Shown here one piece after another: positions 8,696 to 16,312 of a stretch of DNA of 64,000 bases; positions within the stretch are counted from its first letter, which is position 1, and every line of letters begins with the position of its first letter. The DNA is from Rhodoligotrophos defluvii (GTDB lineage: Bacteria; Pseudomonadota; Alphaproteobacteria; Rhizobiales; Im1). The DNA is taken from the NCBI RefSeq assembly GCF_005281615.1, contig NZ_SZZM01000006.1, positions 186,001 to 250,000 of the forward strand. Reading direction: 5' to 3'. The notes under the pieces were generated by a model. It saw only the letters and a list, made by a program, of their open reading frames with translations. It was not told the DNA's origin and did not search any database. A program made the position numbers and the translations under genes.

Positions 8696-9813
8696 CGGCC
8701 GATCAGCGACCCGCCGTGCTGATCGCCGCCATTTCCGGCCGGGCGCTGGCGGCCGCGGCGCGGGCGGCAGGCTACAGACCGCTGGTGGCGGACTTGTTCG
8801 GCGATCTCGACACGCGGGCGTTGGCAGAGGCCTGGGCCGTGGTGCCGGGCGACCTCGAGCGCGGCTTCGAAGGTGCGGCGCTGATGGAGGCGCTGGACGC
8901 GCTCGCGGCAGACTATCGGCCGGTCGGTCTGGTCTATGGCGGCGGCTTCGACGGCCGGTCCGCGCTGCTCGGCGCGCTGGGCAGGCGCTGGCCGCTGCTG
9001 GGCAACGGCGCGCGGGTGGTGGCCGCGATCAAGGACCCGTTCCGCTTTGCCGAAGCATGCCGGGCGCTGGGTATTCCCCATCCCGCGGTGGCGCTCGACG
9101 GCACGGATGTGTCCGGTCCATGGCTGGTCAAGCGGGCGGGCGGATCGGGTGGGGCCCATGTCGCGCATTACCGCGGCGTCGCCCTCGGTCAGGGCGAATA
9201 TCTGCAGGCCTTGGTCGGCGAGCGCTCGATCTCTGCGCTGTTCTGCGCAGCACCCGGGCAGTGCGAGACCATCGGTTTCAGCGAGCAGTGGACCGATGCC
9301 GGCGCGACGCCCTTCGTCTATGGGGGAGCGGCCCGGCCGGCCGCGCTGGACCAGGATCTCGCCGCCCATATGGCGGCCGCCGTCGAGGGGATCGCCTCGG
9401 CTTTCGGCCTTCTCGGCCTCAACAGCGCCGATTTCCGGATCGACCGAAACAGATACTGGCTGGTGGAGGTCAACCCGCGGCCCGGGGCCAGCCTCGATGT
9501 GTTCCAGGATCCCGAGGGCCAGGTCTTCACCCGGCATATCGCCGCGTGCCAAGGCCGAGCGATGACCGGCCAGCTGCGGCTGAAGGGCGCGGCAGTCTCG
9601 GAAATCCTCTATGCGCGAAAGCGCATCGCACAGGTGCCCGAGATCGATTGGCCCCATTGGACCGCCGACCGGCAGCCGCCCGGCACGGTGGTTGAAGCCG
9701 GCGCGCCACTCTGCACGGTCATTGCCCGAGCGGAGAGTACAGACGAGGCACGCGCCCTCGCCCAAAGCCGGAAGGTCGAGATGCAGGCGAAACTGGAAGA
9801 GGCAATCCCATGA
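8692..9813 (+). CDS. ATP-grasp ligase of the H4MPT gene cluster
   Basis: 373-residue ATP-grasp protein of the carboligase-related group (COG1821 type) found in methylotroph H4MPT clusters. ATP-grasp marks visible are the nucleotide-binding segment WLVKRAGGSGGAHVAHY (about 143-160), the ENP-type metal/ATP segment LVEVNPRPGASLDV (about 258-271) and a Rossmann-like N-terminal part. The family joins a carboxylate to an amine or thiol using ATP. A role in building the methanopterin or methanofuran side chain is likely from context, but the substrate is not known. Both ends overlap neighbours by 4 bp (mtdB and mch), so it is co-translated with them. Confidence 0.87.
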   Translation: MTADQRPAVLIAAISGRALAAAARAAGYRPLVADLFGDLDTRALAEAWAVVPGDLERGFEGAALMEALDALAADYRPVGLVYGGGFDGRSALLGALGRRWPLLGNGARVVAAIKDPFRFAEACRALGIPHPAVALDGTDVSGPWLVKRAGGSGGAHVAHYRGVALGQGEYLQALVGERSISALFCAAPGQCETIGFSEQWTDAGATPFVYGGAARPAALDQDLAAHMAAAVEGIASAFGLLGLNSADFRIDRNRYWLVEVNPRPGASLDVFQDPEGQVFTRHIAACQGRAMTGQLRLKGAAVSEILYARKRIAQVPEIDWPHWTADRQPPGTVVEAGAPLCTVIARAESTDEARALAQSRKVEMQAKLEEAIP

Positions 9814-10772
9814 CCCAGCCGAGCGTCAATGCGCATGCCATGCCGCTCGTGGAGGCCATGGTCGCCGATGCGGACGCGCTGCGCATTGACGTCAGCAGGG
9901 GCGCGCTCGGGGAGCGGGTCATCGATGCAGGTGCGTCGGTGTTGGGCGGCATCGAGGCGGGCCTGCGGATGGCCCGGATCTGCATGGGCGGGCTCGGCAA
10001 GGTGAGCATCTCGCCCGATCGGTGCTTGGAGCGCTGGCCCTGGGGGGTGGTGGTCCGCTCGTCGCAGCCGGTGATCGCCTGTTTAGGCAGCCAGTATGCC
10101 GGCTGGAGCCTCTCCCACGGCGAGGGCCAGCACGCGTTCTTCGCGCTCGGCTCCGGGCCGGCCCGGGCGCTGGCGGCGCGTGAGGCCATTTTCGACGAGC
10201 TCGGCTATCGCGATCATGCGGAGGGCACGGTCCTGGTGCTGGAGACCGACAGGCCGCCGCCCGCCACCGTGGTGGAGAAGGTGTGCCGGGATTGCGGCGT
10301 CGCCCCCGAGCGGCTGACGGTGATCTACGCGCCCACCCGCTCGCTTGCCGGCAGCGTACAGGTGGTGTCGCGGGTGCTCGAGGTGGGGCTGCACAAAGCG
10401 CACAGCCTGCATTTTCCGGTTGACCTGATCGTCGACGGCATGGGCACCGCGCCGATCGCTCCGCCGCATCCGGATTTCGTGACCGCGCTGGGCCGCACCA
10501 ACGACGCCATCATCTATGGCGGGCACGTGCACCTGTTCGTGCGGGGGCCGGCAAGGGCCGCGCACCAGCTGGCGAACCAGCTGCCGAGCAGCACGTCGCG
10601 CGACTGTGGCGAGCCTTTCTCCGAGATCTTCAAGCGCTTCAAGGGCGATTTCTACGCGATAGATCCGCTGCTGTTCAGCCCGGCCGTCGCGACCGTAACG
10701 GCCATAGAGCATGGGGTGAGCTTCCATGCGGGCGCCATCAGCCCTAAGCTGCTGGATCAGTCCTTCGCCTGA
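9810..10772 (+). CDS. mch: Methenyl-H4MPT cyclohydrolase
   Basis: Hydrolyses methenyl-H4MPT to N5-formyl-H4MPT, the substrate of FhcD. 320 residues, the usual Mch length. Family stretches: ERVIDAGASVLGGIEAGLRM, CLGSQYAGWSLSHG, FFALGSGPARALA, and the C-terminal GRTNDAIIYGGHVHLFV. The start ATG overlaps the preceding ATP-grasp stop. It sits between mtdB and fae in the same operon, so the three consecutive steps on H4MPT are co-expressed. Confidence 0.97.
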   Translation: MTQPSVNAHAMPLVEAMVADADALRIDVSRGALGERVIDAGASVLGGIEAGLRMARICMGGLGKVSISPDRCLERWPWGVVVRSSQPVIACLGSQYAGWSLSHGEGQHAFFALGSGPARALAAREAIFDELGYRDHAEGTVLVLETDRPPPATVVEKVCRDCGVAPERLTVIYAPTRSLAGSVQVVSRVLEVGLHKAHSLHFPVDLIVDGMGTAPIAPPHPDFVTALGRTNDAIIYGGHVHLFVRGPARAAHQLANQLPSSTSRDCGEPFSEIFKRFKGDFYAIDPLLFSPAVATVTAIEHGVSFHAGAISPKLLDQSFA

Positions 10773-10789
10773 GGGCCGCGTGTTGCCGA

Positions 10790-11716
10790 ATGCCGCATAA
10801 TTCCCGTTCCCGCTCGCCCCTCGTGGCTCTGTTCGCCGACGGCAAGGACGGTCATGCCACGGCGCTGGAGAAGCGCCTGGAAGCGACAGGCGCCTTGGTT
10901 CGCCGGGCAAGTCTCGCCGACTGCGCCTTCGACAGCACCTACCCCGGCGGCATCGCCATTCCCGGCTTCGACGGCCTGCCGGATGCGGCCCTGGTGCGGA
11001 CTATTCCCGCCGGCAGCTTCGAGGCGGTGACCCGGCGACTCGGGATCTTGCACGGGCTGCGGGAGGCGGGCACCGTGGTGTGGAACGATGCGCGCGCCAT
11101 CGAGCGCTGCGTGGACAAGTCGACCACCACCTTCCTGCTGGGGCTGGCGGGCCTCGCGGTGCCGCCCACCTGGACGGTCGAGGATCGCGAGGCCGCTACT
11201 GCGATCGTGCGCCGGCAAGCACGATCGGTGCCGCTGGTGCTGAAGCCGCTGTTCGGCGCCCAAGGCCGGGGATTGAGGCTGATCCGCGATCCCGACGAGC
11301 TGCCCGCGCCGGAAGAGATTGCCGGCGTCTATTATCTCCAGCGGTTCATGGGGGTCGATCGCGGCGGCTATCGCGATTACCGGGTGTTCGTGGTGGCAGG
11401 CCGGGCGGTTGCGGCCATGTCGCGCCGGAGCGACAATTGGATCACCAATGTCAAGCAGGGTGGCCAGCCGGAGCCCACGCTGCTGGATGAAGAGCTGAGT
11501 CGGGTGGCGGTGCGAGCCGCAGCCGCGGTGGGCGCCGATTTCGCCGGGGTGGACATCCTTCGCCATGCACCCGGAGACGCCCTGGTGCTGGAGGTCAATT
11601 CCATGCCGGCCTGGAACGGGCTGCGGCAAGTCTGTGACATCGATATTCCCGGCGCGATCGTGGCCGCGCTGCTGCAGACGCTGGCCGCGCGCACGCCCTG
11701 GAGCGCTGTCGGATGA
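10790..11716 (+). CDS. RimK-type ATP-grasp ligase of the H4MPT cluster
   Basis: 308-residue ATP-grasp protein of the RimK/MptN type (COG0189). Visible: KPLFGAQGRGLRLIRD (about residues 146-161, the ATP-binding flap) and LVLEVNSMPAWNGLRQV near the C-terminus (metal and ATP ligands). Archaeal MptN and CofF in this family add glutamate residues to methanopterin and F420; an analogous amino-acid or acid ligation on H4MPT is the best guess here. It follows mch by 17 bp and its stop overlaps the next ATG (11713-11716). Family is well supported; substrate is inferred. Confidence 0.88.
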   Translation: MPHNSRSRSPLVALFADGKDGHATALEKRLEATGALVRRASLADCAFDSTYPGGIAIPGFDGLPDAALVRTIPAGSFEAVTRRLGILHGLREAGTVVWNDARAIERCVDKSTTTFLLGLAGLAVPPTWTVEDREAATAIVRRQARSVPLVLKPLFGAQGRGLRLIRDPDELPAPEEIAGVYYLQRFMGVDRGGYRDYRVFVVAGRAVAAMSRRSDNWITNVKQGGQPEPTLLDEELSRVAVRAAAAVGADFAGVDILRHAPGDALVLEVNSMPAWNGLRQVCDIDIPGAIVAALLQTLAARTPWSAVG

Positions 11717-12573
11717 GGCCCACCCCGAGCGCGATCGCCTCCGCCTTCGTCGCCGCCTGCCGGGAGGAGCTCGCGGCGCCGAAGCCTGGCAATGTGCACG
11801 TTTTCGCAGCGGGGCACGGCATGACCGTGGACCAGTTCCTCACCAGCGCCGACGCAGCGGCCACCGCGCTGGCCACTTCCGGTGCGAGCGTTGGCGCGCG
11901 CATTCTGGACGCGATCTCGGCCACCAAGGTGGCCGTGGGCTGCAATACCAATCTCGGCATCATCCTGCTGTGCGCTCCGCTGGCGGCGGCCGCCGAGCGG
12001 GGGGCTGGGCTGCGCAGCGCCCTTGCGGAGGTGCTGGAGGAGCTCACCGTCGAGGACGCCGAGCTCGCCTTCGAGGCGATCGTGTTGGCAGATCCGGCCG
12101 GGCTGGGTGAGGCGGACGCGCATGACGTGCGGGCGCCCGCCGACTGCACGCTGCTTGAAGCGATGGCCAGCGCTGCAGCGCGCGACCGGATCGCCCAGGC
12201 CTATGCGGACGAATTCGAGGAAGTGTTCGGCCCGGGGCTTGCGACATTGGAGGAGGCCCGCGCTCGCGCTCTTTGCCGGTGGTGGCCGGCAACCGCCGTC
12301 TATCTCGCTCATATGGCTGCGGCACCTGATAGCCACATCCTGCGCAAGCATGGGCCGGACGTGGCGGGCCAGGTTCGCAGCCAGGCGCGCGCCGTGCTGA
12401 GCGAAATGCTCGACCTCGCCGAGCCCGAAGCCGCTTTGGACCGCCTGCTCGCGCTGGACCGGTCGCTCAAGGACCGCGGCCTCAACCCGGGGACCTGCGC
12501 CGATCTCACCGTGGCCACCCTGTTTGCCGACAGGCTCGCAGCCCTCTTGAAGAATGCGCCCGGGAGTGGTTGA
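11713..12573 (+). CDS. CitG-like triphosphoribosyl-dephospho-CoA synthase family protein
   Basis: 286-residue protein of the CitG/MdcB fold (COG1767). Marks: APKPGNVHVFAAGHGM near residue 20 and VGCNTNLGIILLCAPLA near residue 76, the conserved ligand-binding segments. CitG itself transfers a phosphoribosyl unit from ATP to dephospho-CoA for citrate lyase. No citrate or malonate lyase genes are in the window, and members of this group recur in H4MPT clusters of methylotrophs. I infer a role in H4MPT synthesis, possibly forming its alpha-linked ribose-phosphate; this is not shown. It overlaps the RimK-like gene by 4 bp and is followed by the fae leader. Confidence 0.85.
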   Translation: MRPTPSAIASAFVAACREELAAPKPGNVHVFAAGHGMTVDQFLTSADAAATALATSGASVGARILDAISATKVAVGCNTNLGIILLCAPLAAAAERGAGLRSALAEVLEELTVEDAELAFEAIVLADPAGLGEADAHDVRAPADCTLLEAMASAAARDRIAQAYADEFEEVFGPGLATLEEARARALCRWWPATAVYLAHMAAAPDSHILRKHGPDVAGQVRSQARAVLSEMLDLAEPEAALDRLLALDRSLKDRGLNPGTCADLTVATLFADRLAALLKNAPGSG

Positions 12574-12583
12574 CTGCGCGGCA

Positions 12584-12601
12584 AGCGGAGTGAACTCCGC
12601 T
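12584..12601. promoter_or_regulatory. Inverted repeat in the fae upstream region
   Basis: AGCGGAGT-GA-ACTCCGCT is a perfect 8-bp inverted repeat 11 bp after the CitG-like stop and about 110 bp before fae. There is no T-run, so it is not a classical intrinsic terminator. It may be an operator, an RNA processing or stabilising hairpin, or a weak attenuator separating fae from the upstream genes. The 139-bp gap probably carries a fae-specific promoter, since fae products are usually very abundant. Confidence 0.4.
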
Positions 12602-12712
12602 CTATCCGGCCAACCGGTCCGGCGCCTTGCTGGACGCTGACAACAAGGATAGCTGCTCAGTGAACCCGCGGCTTGGCACAGCCGGTCGCATGCAAGGGAG
12701 GGTATTTGGCCA

Positions 12713-13219
12713 ATGGCGAAGATCAACAAGGTGCTGGTCGGCGAGTCTCTCGTCGGTGACGGCAACGAGGTCGCCCATATCGATCTGATCATGGGCCCGC
12801 GCGGCAGCGCGGCAGAATCGGCGTTCTGCAATGCGCTGGTCAACAACAAGGACGGCTTCACGAGCCTCTTGGCCGTGATCGCGCCAAACCTGCCCTGCAA
12901 GCCGAATACGGTGATGTTCAACAAGGTCACCATCAAGGGCGCGAAGCAGGCGGTGCAGATGTTCGGCCCGGCCCAGCACGGGGTGGCAATGGCCGTGCAG
13001 GATTCGGTTGCCGAGGGTGTCATCCCGGCGGATGAAGCGGACGACGTATTCATCTGCGTAGGTGTGTTCATCCACTGGGAAGCCGCGGACGACAAGAAGA
13101 TCCAGGACTTCAACTATCGCGCCACCAAAGAGGCCATCGCCCGCGCCGTCGCCGGCCAGCCGAGCGCGGCTGAGGTCACCGCGCAGCGCAGCAGCGTGAA
13201 ACATCCCTTCGCGGCCTGA
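12713..13219 (+). CDS. fae: Formaldehyde-activating enzyme
   Basis: Condenses formaldehyde with H4MPT to give methylene-H4MPT, the main formaldehyde-detoxifying and oxidation entry step in methylotrophs. 168 residues, normal length. Strongly conserved blocks: [17 protein letters not shown] (with the conserved active-site histidine), [41 protein letters not shown] and [13 protein letters not shown]. An AAGGGAGGG ribosome site lies about 11 nt upstream of the ATG, rather far. A strong terminator directly follows. Confidence 0.98.
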   Translation: MAKINKVLVGESLVGDGNEVAHIDLIMGPRGSAAESAFCNALVNNKDGFTSLLAVIAPNLPCKPNTVMFNKVTIKGAKQAVQMFGPAQHGVAMAVQDSVAEGVIPADEADDVFICVGVFIHWEAADDKKIQDFNYRATKEAIARAVAGQPSAAEVTAQRSSVKHPFAA

Positions 13220-13242
13220 CGCGCCAACGGTATACGCCTGAG

Positions 13243-13274
13243 CGACGGGAGGCGATTCACCTCCCGTCGTTTTT
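13243..13274 (+). terminator. Intrinsic terminator after fae
   Basis: CGACGGGAGG, a 7-nt loop CGATTCA, then CCTCCCGTCG and five T. The stem is a perfect 10 bp. The T-run is on the plus strand, so it ends fae transcription before the convergent arsR gene, whose stop codon lies 3 bp beyond. Confidence 0.9.
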
Positions 13275-13276
13275 GC

Positions 13277-13987
13277 TCAACCTTGTTGCCAGCCGGGGCG
13301 AAGGTGGAAGCGGATGTGGATTTCGCGTTCGCCGGTCCCCGTCAGCTTCAGGGCGCGGCTGTCCGCCACGGGCTGAACCCAGGCGAGATCGAGAAAGCGT
13401 GCGAGCAGCGCTGCGCCGAGCCGCCCGGCGAGATGAGGGCGGCGCTCGCTCCAATCGAGACAGGCGCGGCAGATCGGCCGCTGGCTCCCGCTTGGGGAGG
13501 ACAAGTCCAAGCCGAATTCATGGAAGAAATGCCTACCGGCATCGGTGATCATGGCCGCATCGTCGTCCATGACCACATAACTACGGGCCGCGAGCGCATC
13601 TGCCAACGCGACGCCCAGCTTGCCCGCCATGTGGTCATAGCAGGTGCGGGCCAGGCGCAAGGCCTGGTCCTTCGGCCCGACCACCCGACGCCCGACCGGC
13701 TCGGCTGCGGCGAGGACCGTCAGGGTTTCCAGGAGCTGGGCGACCCCGGCGGAGGCGAGCCGATAATAGCGATGCCGTCCTTGCTTTTCCATGCAGATCA
13801 GCTTGGCTGCGAGTAGCTTGCCCAAATGGCCGCTGGCGGTTTGGGCGCTTACACCGGCGTGCCAGGCCAGCTCGCCAGCGGTGAGGGCGCGCCCTGCCAT
13901 AAGCGCGGAAAGGATGCTGGCCCGCGCCGGATCGCCGATGAGAGCAGCGATCTCCGCAATACTGTTCACTGACGCCTGGATGGTCAT
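13277..13987 (-). CDS. ArsR-family transcriptional regulator
   Basis: 236-residue regulator. The N-terminal half (about residues 8-90) is an ArsR-type winged helix-turn-helix: IAALIGDPARASILSALMAGRALTAG, AWHAGVSAQTASGHLGKLLAAKLI (recognition helix) and KQGRHRYYRLAS (wing). The C-terminal half has RTCYDHMAGKLGVALADAL and CRACLDWSERRPHLAGRLG, a family-specific domain with paired cysteines. The frame extends to 14080, but the ATG at 13987 fits the domain start. It lies inside the C1 cluster, convergent with fae. Overlapping palindromes 45-70 bp upstream suggest autoregulation. It may control the C1 genes; the inducer is unknown. Confidence 0.88.
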   Translation of the reverse strand: MTIQASVNSIAEIAALIGDPARASILSALMAGRALTAGELAWHAGVSAQTASGHLGKLLAAKLICMEKQGRHRYYRLASAGVAQLLETLTVLAAAEPVGRRVVGPKDQALRLARTCYDHMAGKLGVALADALAARSYVVMDDDAAMITDAGRHFFHEFGLDLSSPSGSQRPICRACLDWSERRPHLAGRLGAALLARFLDLAWVQPVADSRALKLTGTGEREIHIRFHLRPGWQQG

Positions 13988-14032
13988 AGGGCAAGGGTAG
14001 CGAGCGATGCCGCCGCTGTCAGCGGAGAACGG

Positions 14033-14057
14033 TTCGGGCACGGCCGAAATATCGGGC
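14033..14057. promoter_or_regulatory. Overlapping palindromes upstream of arsR and the DUF1127 gene
   Basis: Three alternating half-sites: TTCGGGC (14033-14039), GGCCGAA (14042-14048) and TATCGGGC (14050-14057). They form two overlapping imperfect palindromes, TTCGGGCACGGCCGAA and GGCCGAAATATCGGGC. They sit in the divergent space between the ArsR-type gene (start 13987) and the DUF1127 gene (start 14104). The TCGGGC half-site with an AT centre resembles the palindrome at 6659-6675. Confidence 0.45.
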
Positions 14058-14103
14058 TCTGTCCCCGCGCTATGCTGCACCTCGCCGGACCTGAGGCGGT
14101 AGC

Positions 14104-14325
14104 ATGGACCAGCACGGAAACGCGAAAATCACCTCTTGGACGTGGCGGCTTTCGGCTGGTCTGTGGCGTGGCCTGGCGCGTCTCGTATGGCTTATCATAC
14201 GGGACTGGCCGGACCGGTGGTGCCAGCGTCGCGATCTCCGCGAGCTCGACGATCACCGGCTTCGCGACATCGGCATCAGCCGCATGGAGGCGCAGCGAGA
14301 GGCGCGGAAGCCTTTCTGGCGCTGA
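14104..14325 (+). CDS. DUF1127 domain small basic protein
   Basis: 73 residues ending in the DUF1127 signature DLRELDDHRLRDIGISRMEAQREARKPFW (about residues 44-72). The N-terminal part is tryptophan-rich (WTWRLSAGLWRGLARLVWLIIRDW). Small DUF1127 proteins are common in alphaproteobacteria; some have been linked to RNA turnover and to phosphate or carbon metabolism, but the molecular role of this one is unknown. It is divergent from arsR across the palindromic region, so it may share its control. Confidence 0.85.
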   Translation: MDQHGNAKITSWTWRLSAGLWRGLARLVWLIIRDWPDRWCQRRDLRELDDHRLRDIGISRMEAQREARKPFWR

Positions 14326-14336
14326 ATGGAGGGCGA

Positions 14337-14912
14337 TTAGGCCGAGCCGGCAAAGTGCTGCCGCACCCGCTCCATCAGCCAGTCCCAGGCCAGCTGCTCG
14401 TCGGCGCCGGCGGTCTTGTTGACGGCGATCTCGAGATAGGCGATCTCGGCCTCAATCTTGTCCCGCGGCAGCATATGAAGGCGGCTCACCAAAATGGCCA
14501 GTTCCATCACCGCGGCCTTGGCGCGGTTGAGGCCCATAAACGGCGCGTGGTTTGCCATCTCCAGTATCCGGCAATGGAAACGGGGCCGCAGCTCGTGCTC
14601 TTCCACATGCTCGACCGCCAGGGTTGCGTGAGCGAGGCAGGACTCCAGCCGCGGCACCGGAAAGCCGGCGAGCTCGCGCAGCGGCCAGTCGCGGCGGCCA
14701 GTGAGGCATCCGGCGATGATGCGCACATCGTCTACGAAGTTGGCGACCGCGAAGGGCAGCTTGCGCAGGTTGTCGAGGGTAGCCGACGGCCTGAACGGCG
14801 CGATGATCCAGTAAGACCCATCCTCGATGACGCCGAGCGGCGCGATGTGGACCTGCGCGCCCTCGCCGGGGCCGTAGGCCGTGGTTACCACGCATTCGCG
14901 GATCATGGGCAT
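14337..14912 (-). CDS. DUF447 family protein, H4MPT-cluster gene
   Basis: 191 residues, DUF447 (COG2457) family, recurrent in archaeal and methylotroph H4MPT gene neighbourhoods. Visible: IRECVVTTAYGPGEGAQVHIAPLGV (split flavin-reductase-like beta-barrel start), FVDDVRIIAGCLTGRRDWPL and NRAKAAVMELAILVSRLHML. The fold resembles FMN-binding split barrels, but no activity is established. The start ATG overlaps the stop of the dihydropteroate-synthase-like gene (TGATG at 14912), making it the last gene of the cofactor operon. Confidence 0.84.
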   Translation of the reverse strand: MPMIRECVVTTAYGPGEGAQVHIAPLGVIEDGSYWIIAPFRPSATLDNLRKLPFAVANFVDDVRIIAGCLTGRRDWPLRELAGFPVPRLESCLAHATLAVEHVEEHELRPRFHCRILEMANHAPFMGLNRAKAAVMELAILVSRLHMLPRDKIEAEIAYLEIAVNKTAGADEQLAWDWLMERVRQHFAGSA

Positions 14913-16312
14913 CAGTCGCCACTCCCCTGCTTGGCGCGGAGCGTGTGGCCGGCCGCCGCCAAGCGCGTCTTGTCCTCGCCGAGCACGTCCACGGCCGCGC
15001 CCCAGTTGAGCGGCTCGTCCTGGGCGAAGCGCTTGCCCAAGCGGTAGGCGATTTCGGCCTTCATCAGCTCGGTGCCGAGATAGAAGGCGTGCGCCCCGTC
15101 GGCCGCGATGCCCAGCTTGGGGAACAGCGACATGGCATCCTGCGCGACGTGGTGACCGCCGGCGTTGTAGATGTGGATGCCGTCGGACGAGACCTCGATG
15201 CGGTAATTCGCATCGCGCACCTGGGCGGCGAGCTCGGCGATCTCCGCGGGCGAGGAGGCAAAGGGCTTGCGGTCGTGCAGCTGCAGCAGCATGCGGCTAT
15301 AATCGCGCGGCAGGCTCTCATCCTCGCGCGCCGCCAGCATGATGCGGCGGGCTGCGTCGTGCTCCTCGATGGTGCGGCGGGTGTGGTCGCTCACATGCAC
15401 CACCAACACATTGTCTATGGCGAGCTCCGAGCAGATGCCCATGAGCACCGCGGTCACGCCACCGCTGTCGGCATCGGTGAGCTCGGTGAGATTGCCGGTG
15501 CCCATGAGCATGGGCGCCTGGGGATGCTGGCGCCGCACCGCCGCATAGCGCTCGAGGGACGCGGTGAAGCCGAAATGGATGGGGTCGAGAACGGGATCGG
15601 CGATCCAGGTGAGGCCGTGTTTCTCGGCCTGCTCCATGGCTTCATAAAGGGAGGGAAGGTCGCCGTGTTTGGCGGGCACCAGCACGGCGCCGGCGCCAGT
15701 CTCCCGGGCAATGGCGAGCGTCCCGCGATTGAGGCTCAGGAGCCAGTCCGCCCCGGCTTGCGCGCCGCGCCGCAGCTCGTCCGGGTCGGCGGAATCGACG
15801 CTTACGGCAAGCCCGGCGGCTTTCAAGGTGCGCACCACGTCTTCCAGGTGGGGAAACGGTGTGTCCGGCAGGCAGCCGATATCGATGATGTCAGCACCCT
15901 GCTCCCGCATGTCTTGGGCCTGGATGAGCAGGTCGTCCACCGTGCGGCCCGGCGCATCCACGATCTCGGCAAAGATCCGCACCCGGTAGCGGGTAAGATC
16001 GGGTGCGGTGCGGGCACGGCCGAGATGGTGCGGCAGATCCGCGAGTTCGTCGGGGCCGCGCTCGAAGGGGATGCCGAACGCCTCGCTCAACCGCGCCAAG
16101 TCAACCCGCGCGCGGCCCGGCAGCACCACCCGGTCCGCAGCGAGGGGGCGCGGCAGCCGGCGCATGAGGATCGCCTCGGTCATCAGGGCCGCCACCTTCA
16201 CGCCGATATCGTGGATGGTCCATTCGAACTCGGTTGGCCCAAGGCCGTTAAGGATCTTCTCCAGCCGTGGCCGGGCGAGACGACCGGTGACGAAGAGCAG
16301 GCGCTCAGCCAT
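14912..16312 (-). CDS. Dihydropteroate synthase-like protein (DUF6513 + pterin-binding domain)
   Basis: 466 residues. The N-terminal part (about 1-130) is the family-specific domain starting LLFVTGRLARPRLEKIL. The central TIM barrel resembles dihydropteroate synthase: GADIIDIGCLPDTPFPHLED, AVSVDSADPDELRRGAQAGADWLLSLN and PMLMGTGNLTELTDADSGG. Canonical DHPS joins hydroxymethyl-dihydropterin diphosphate to p-aminobenzoate. In the H4MPT pathway the acceptor would be an RFAP derivative; that reaction is inferred for this protein. It overlaps the flavoprotein gene by 8 bp upstream and DUF447 downstream. Confidence 0.88.
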   Translation of the reverse strand: MAERLLFVTGRLARPRLEKILNGLGPTEFEWTIHDIGVKVAALMTEAILMRRLPRPLAADRVVLPGRARVDLARLSEAFGIPFERGPDELADLPHHLGRARTAPDLTRYRVRIFAEIVDAPGRTVDDLLIQAQDMREQGADIIDIGCLPDTPFPHLEDVVRTLKAAGLAVSVDSADPDELRRGAQAGADWLLSLNRGTLAIARETGAGAVLVPAKHGDLPSLYEAMEQAEKHGLTWIADPVLDPIHFGFTASLERYAAVRRQHPQAPMLMGTGNLTELTDADSGGVTAVLMGICSELAIDNVLVVHVSDHTRRTIEEHDAARRIMLAAREDESLPRDYSRMLLQLHDRKPFASSPAEIAELAAQVRDANYRIEVSSDGIHIYNAGGHHVAQDAMSLFPKLGIAADGAHAFYLGTELMKAEIAYRLGKRFAQDEPLNWGAAVDVLGEDKTRLAAAGHTLRAKQGSGD

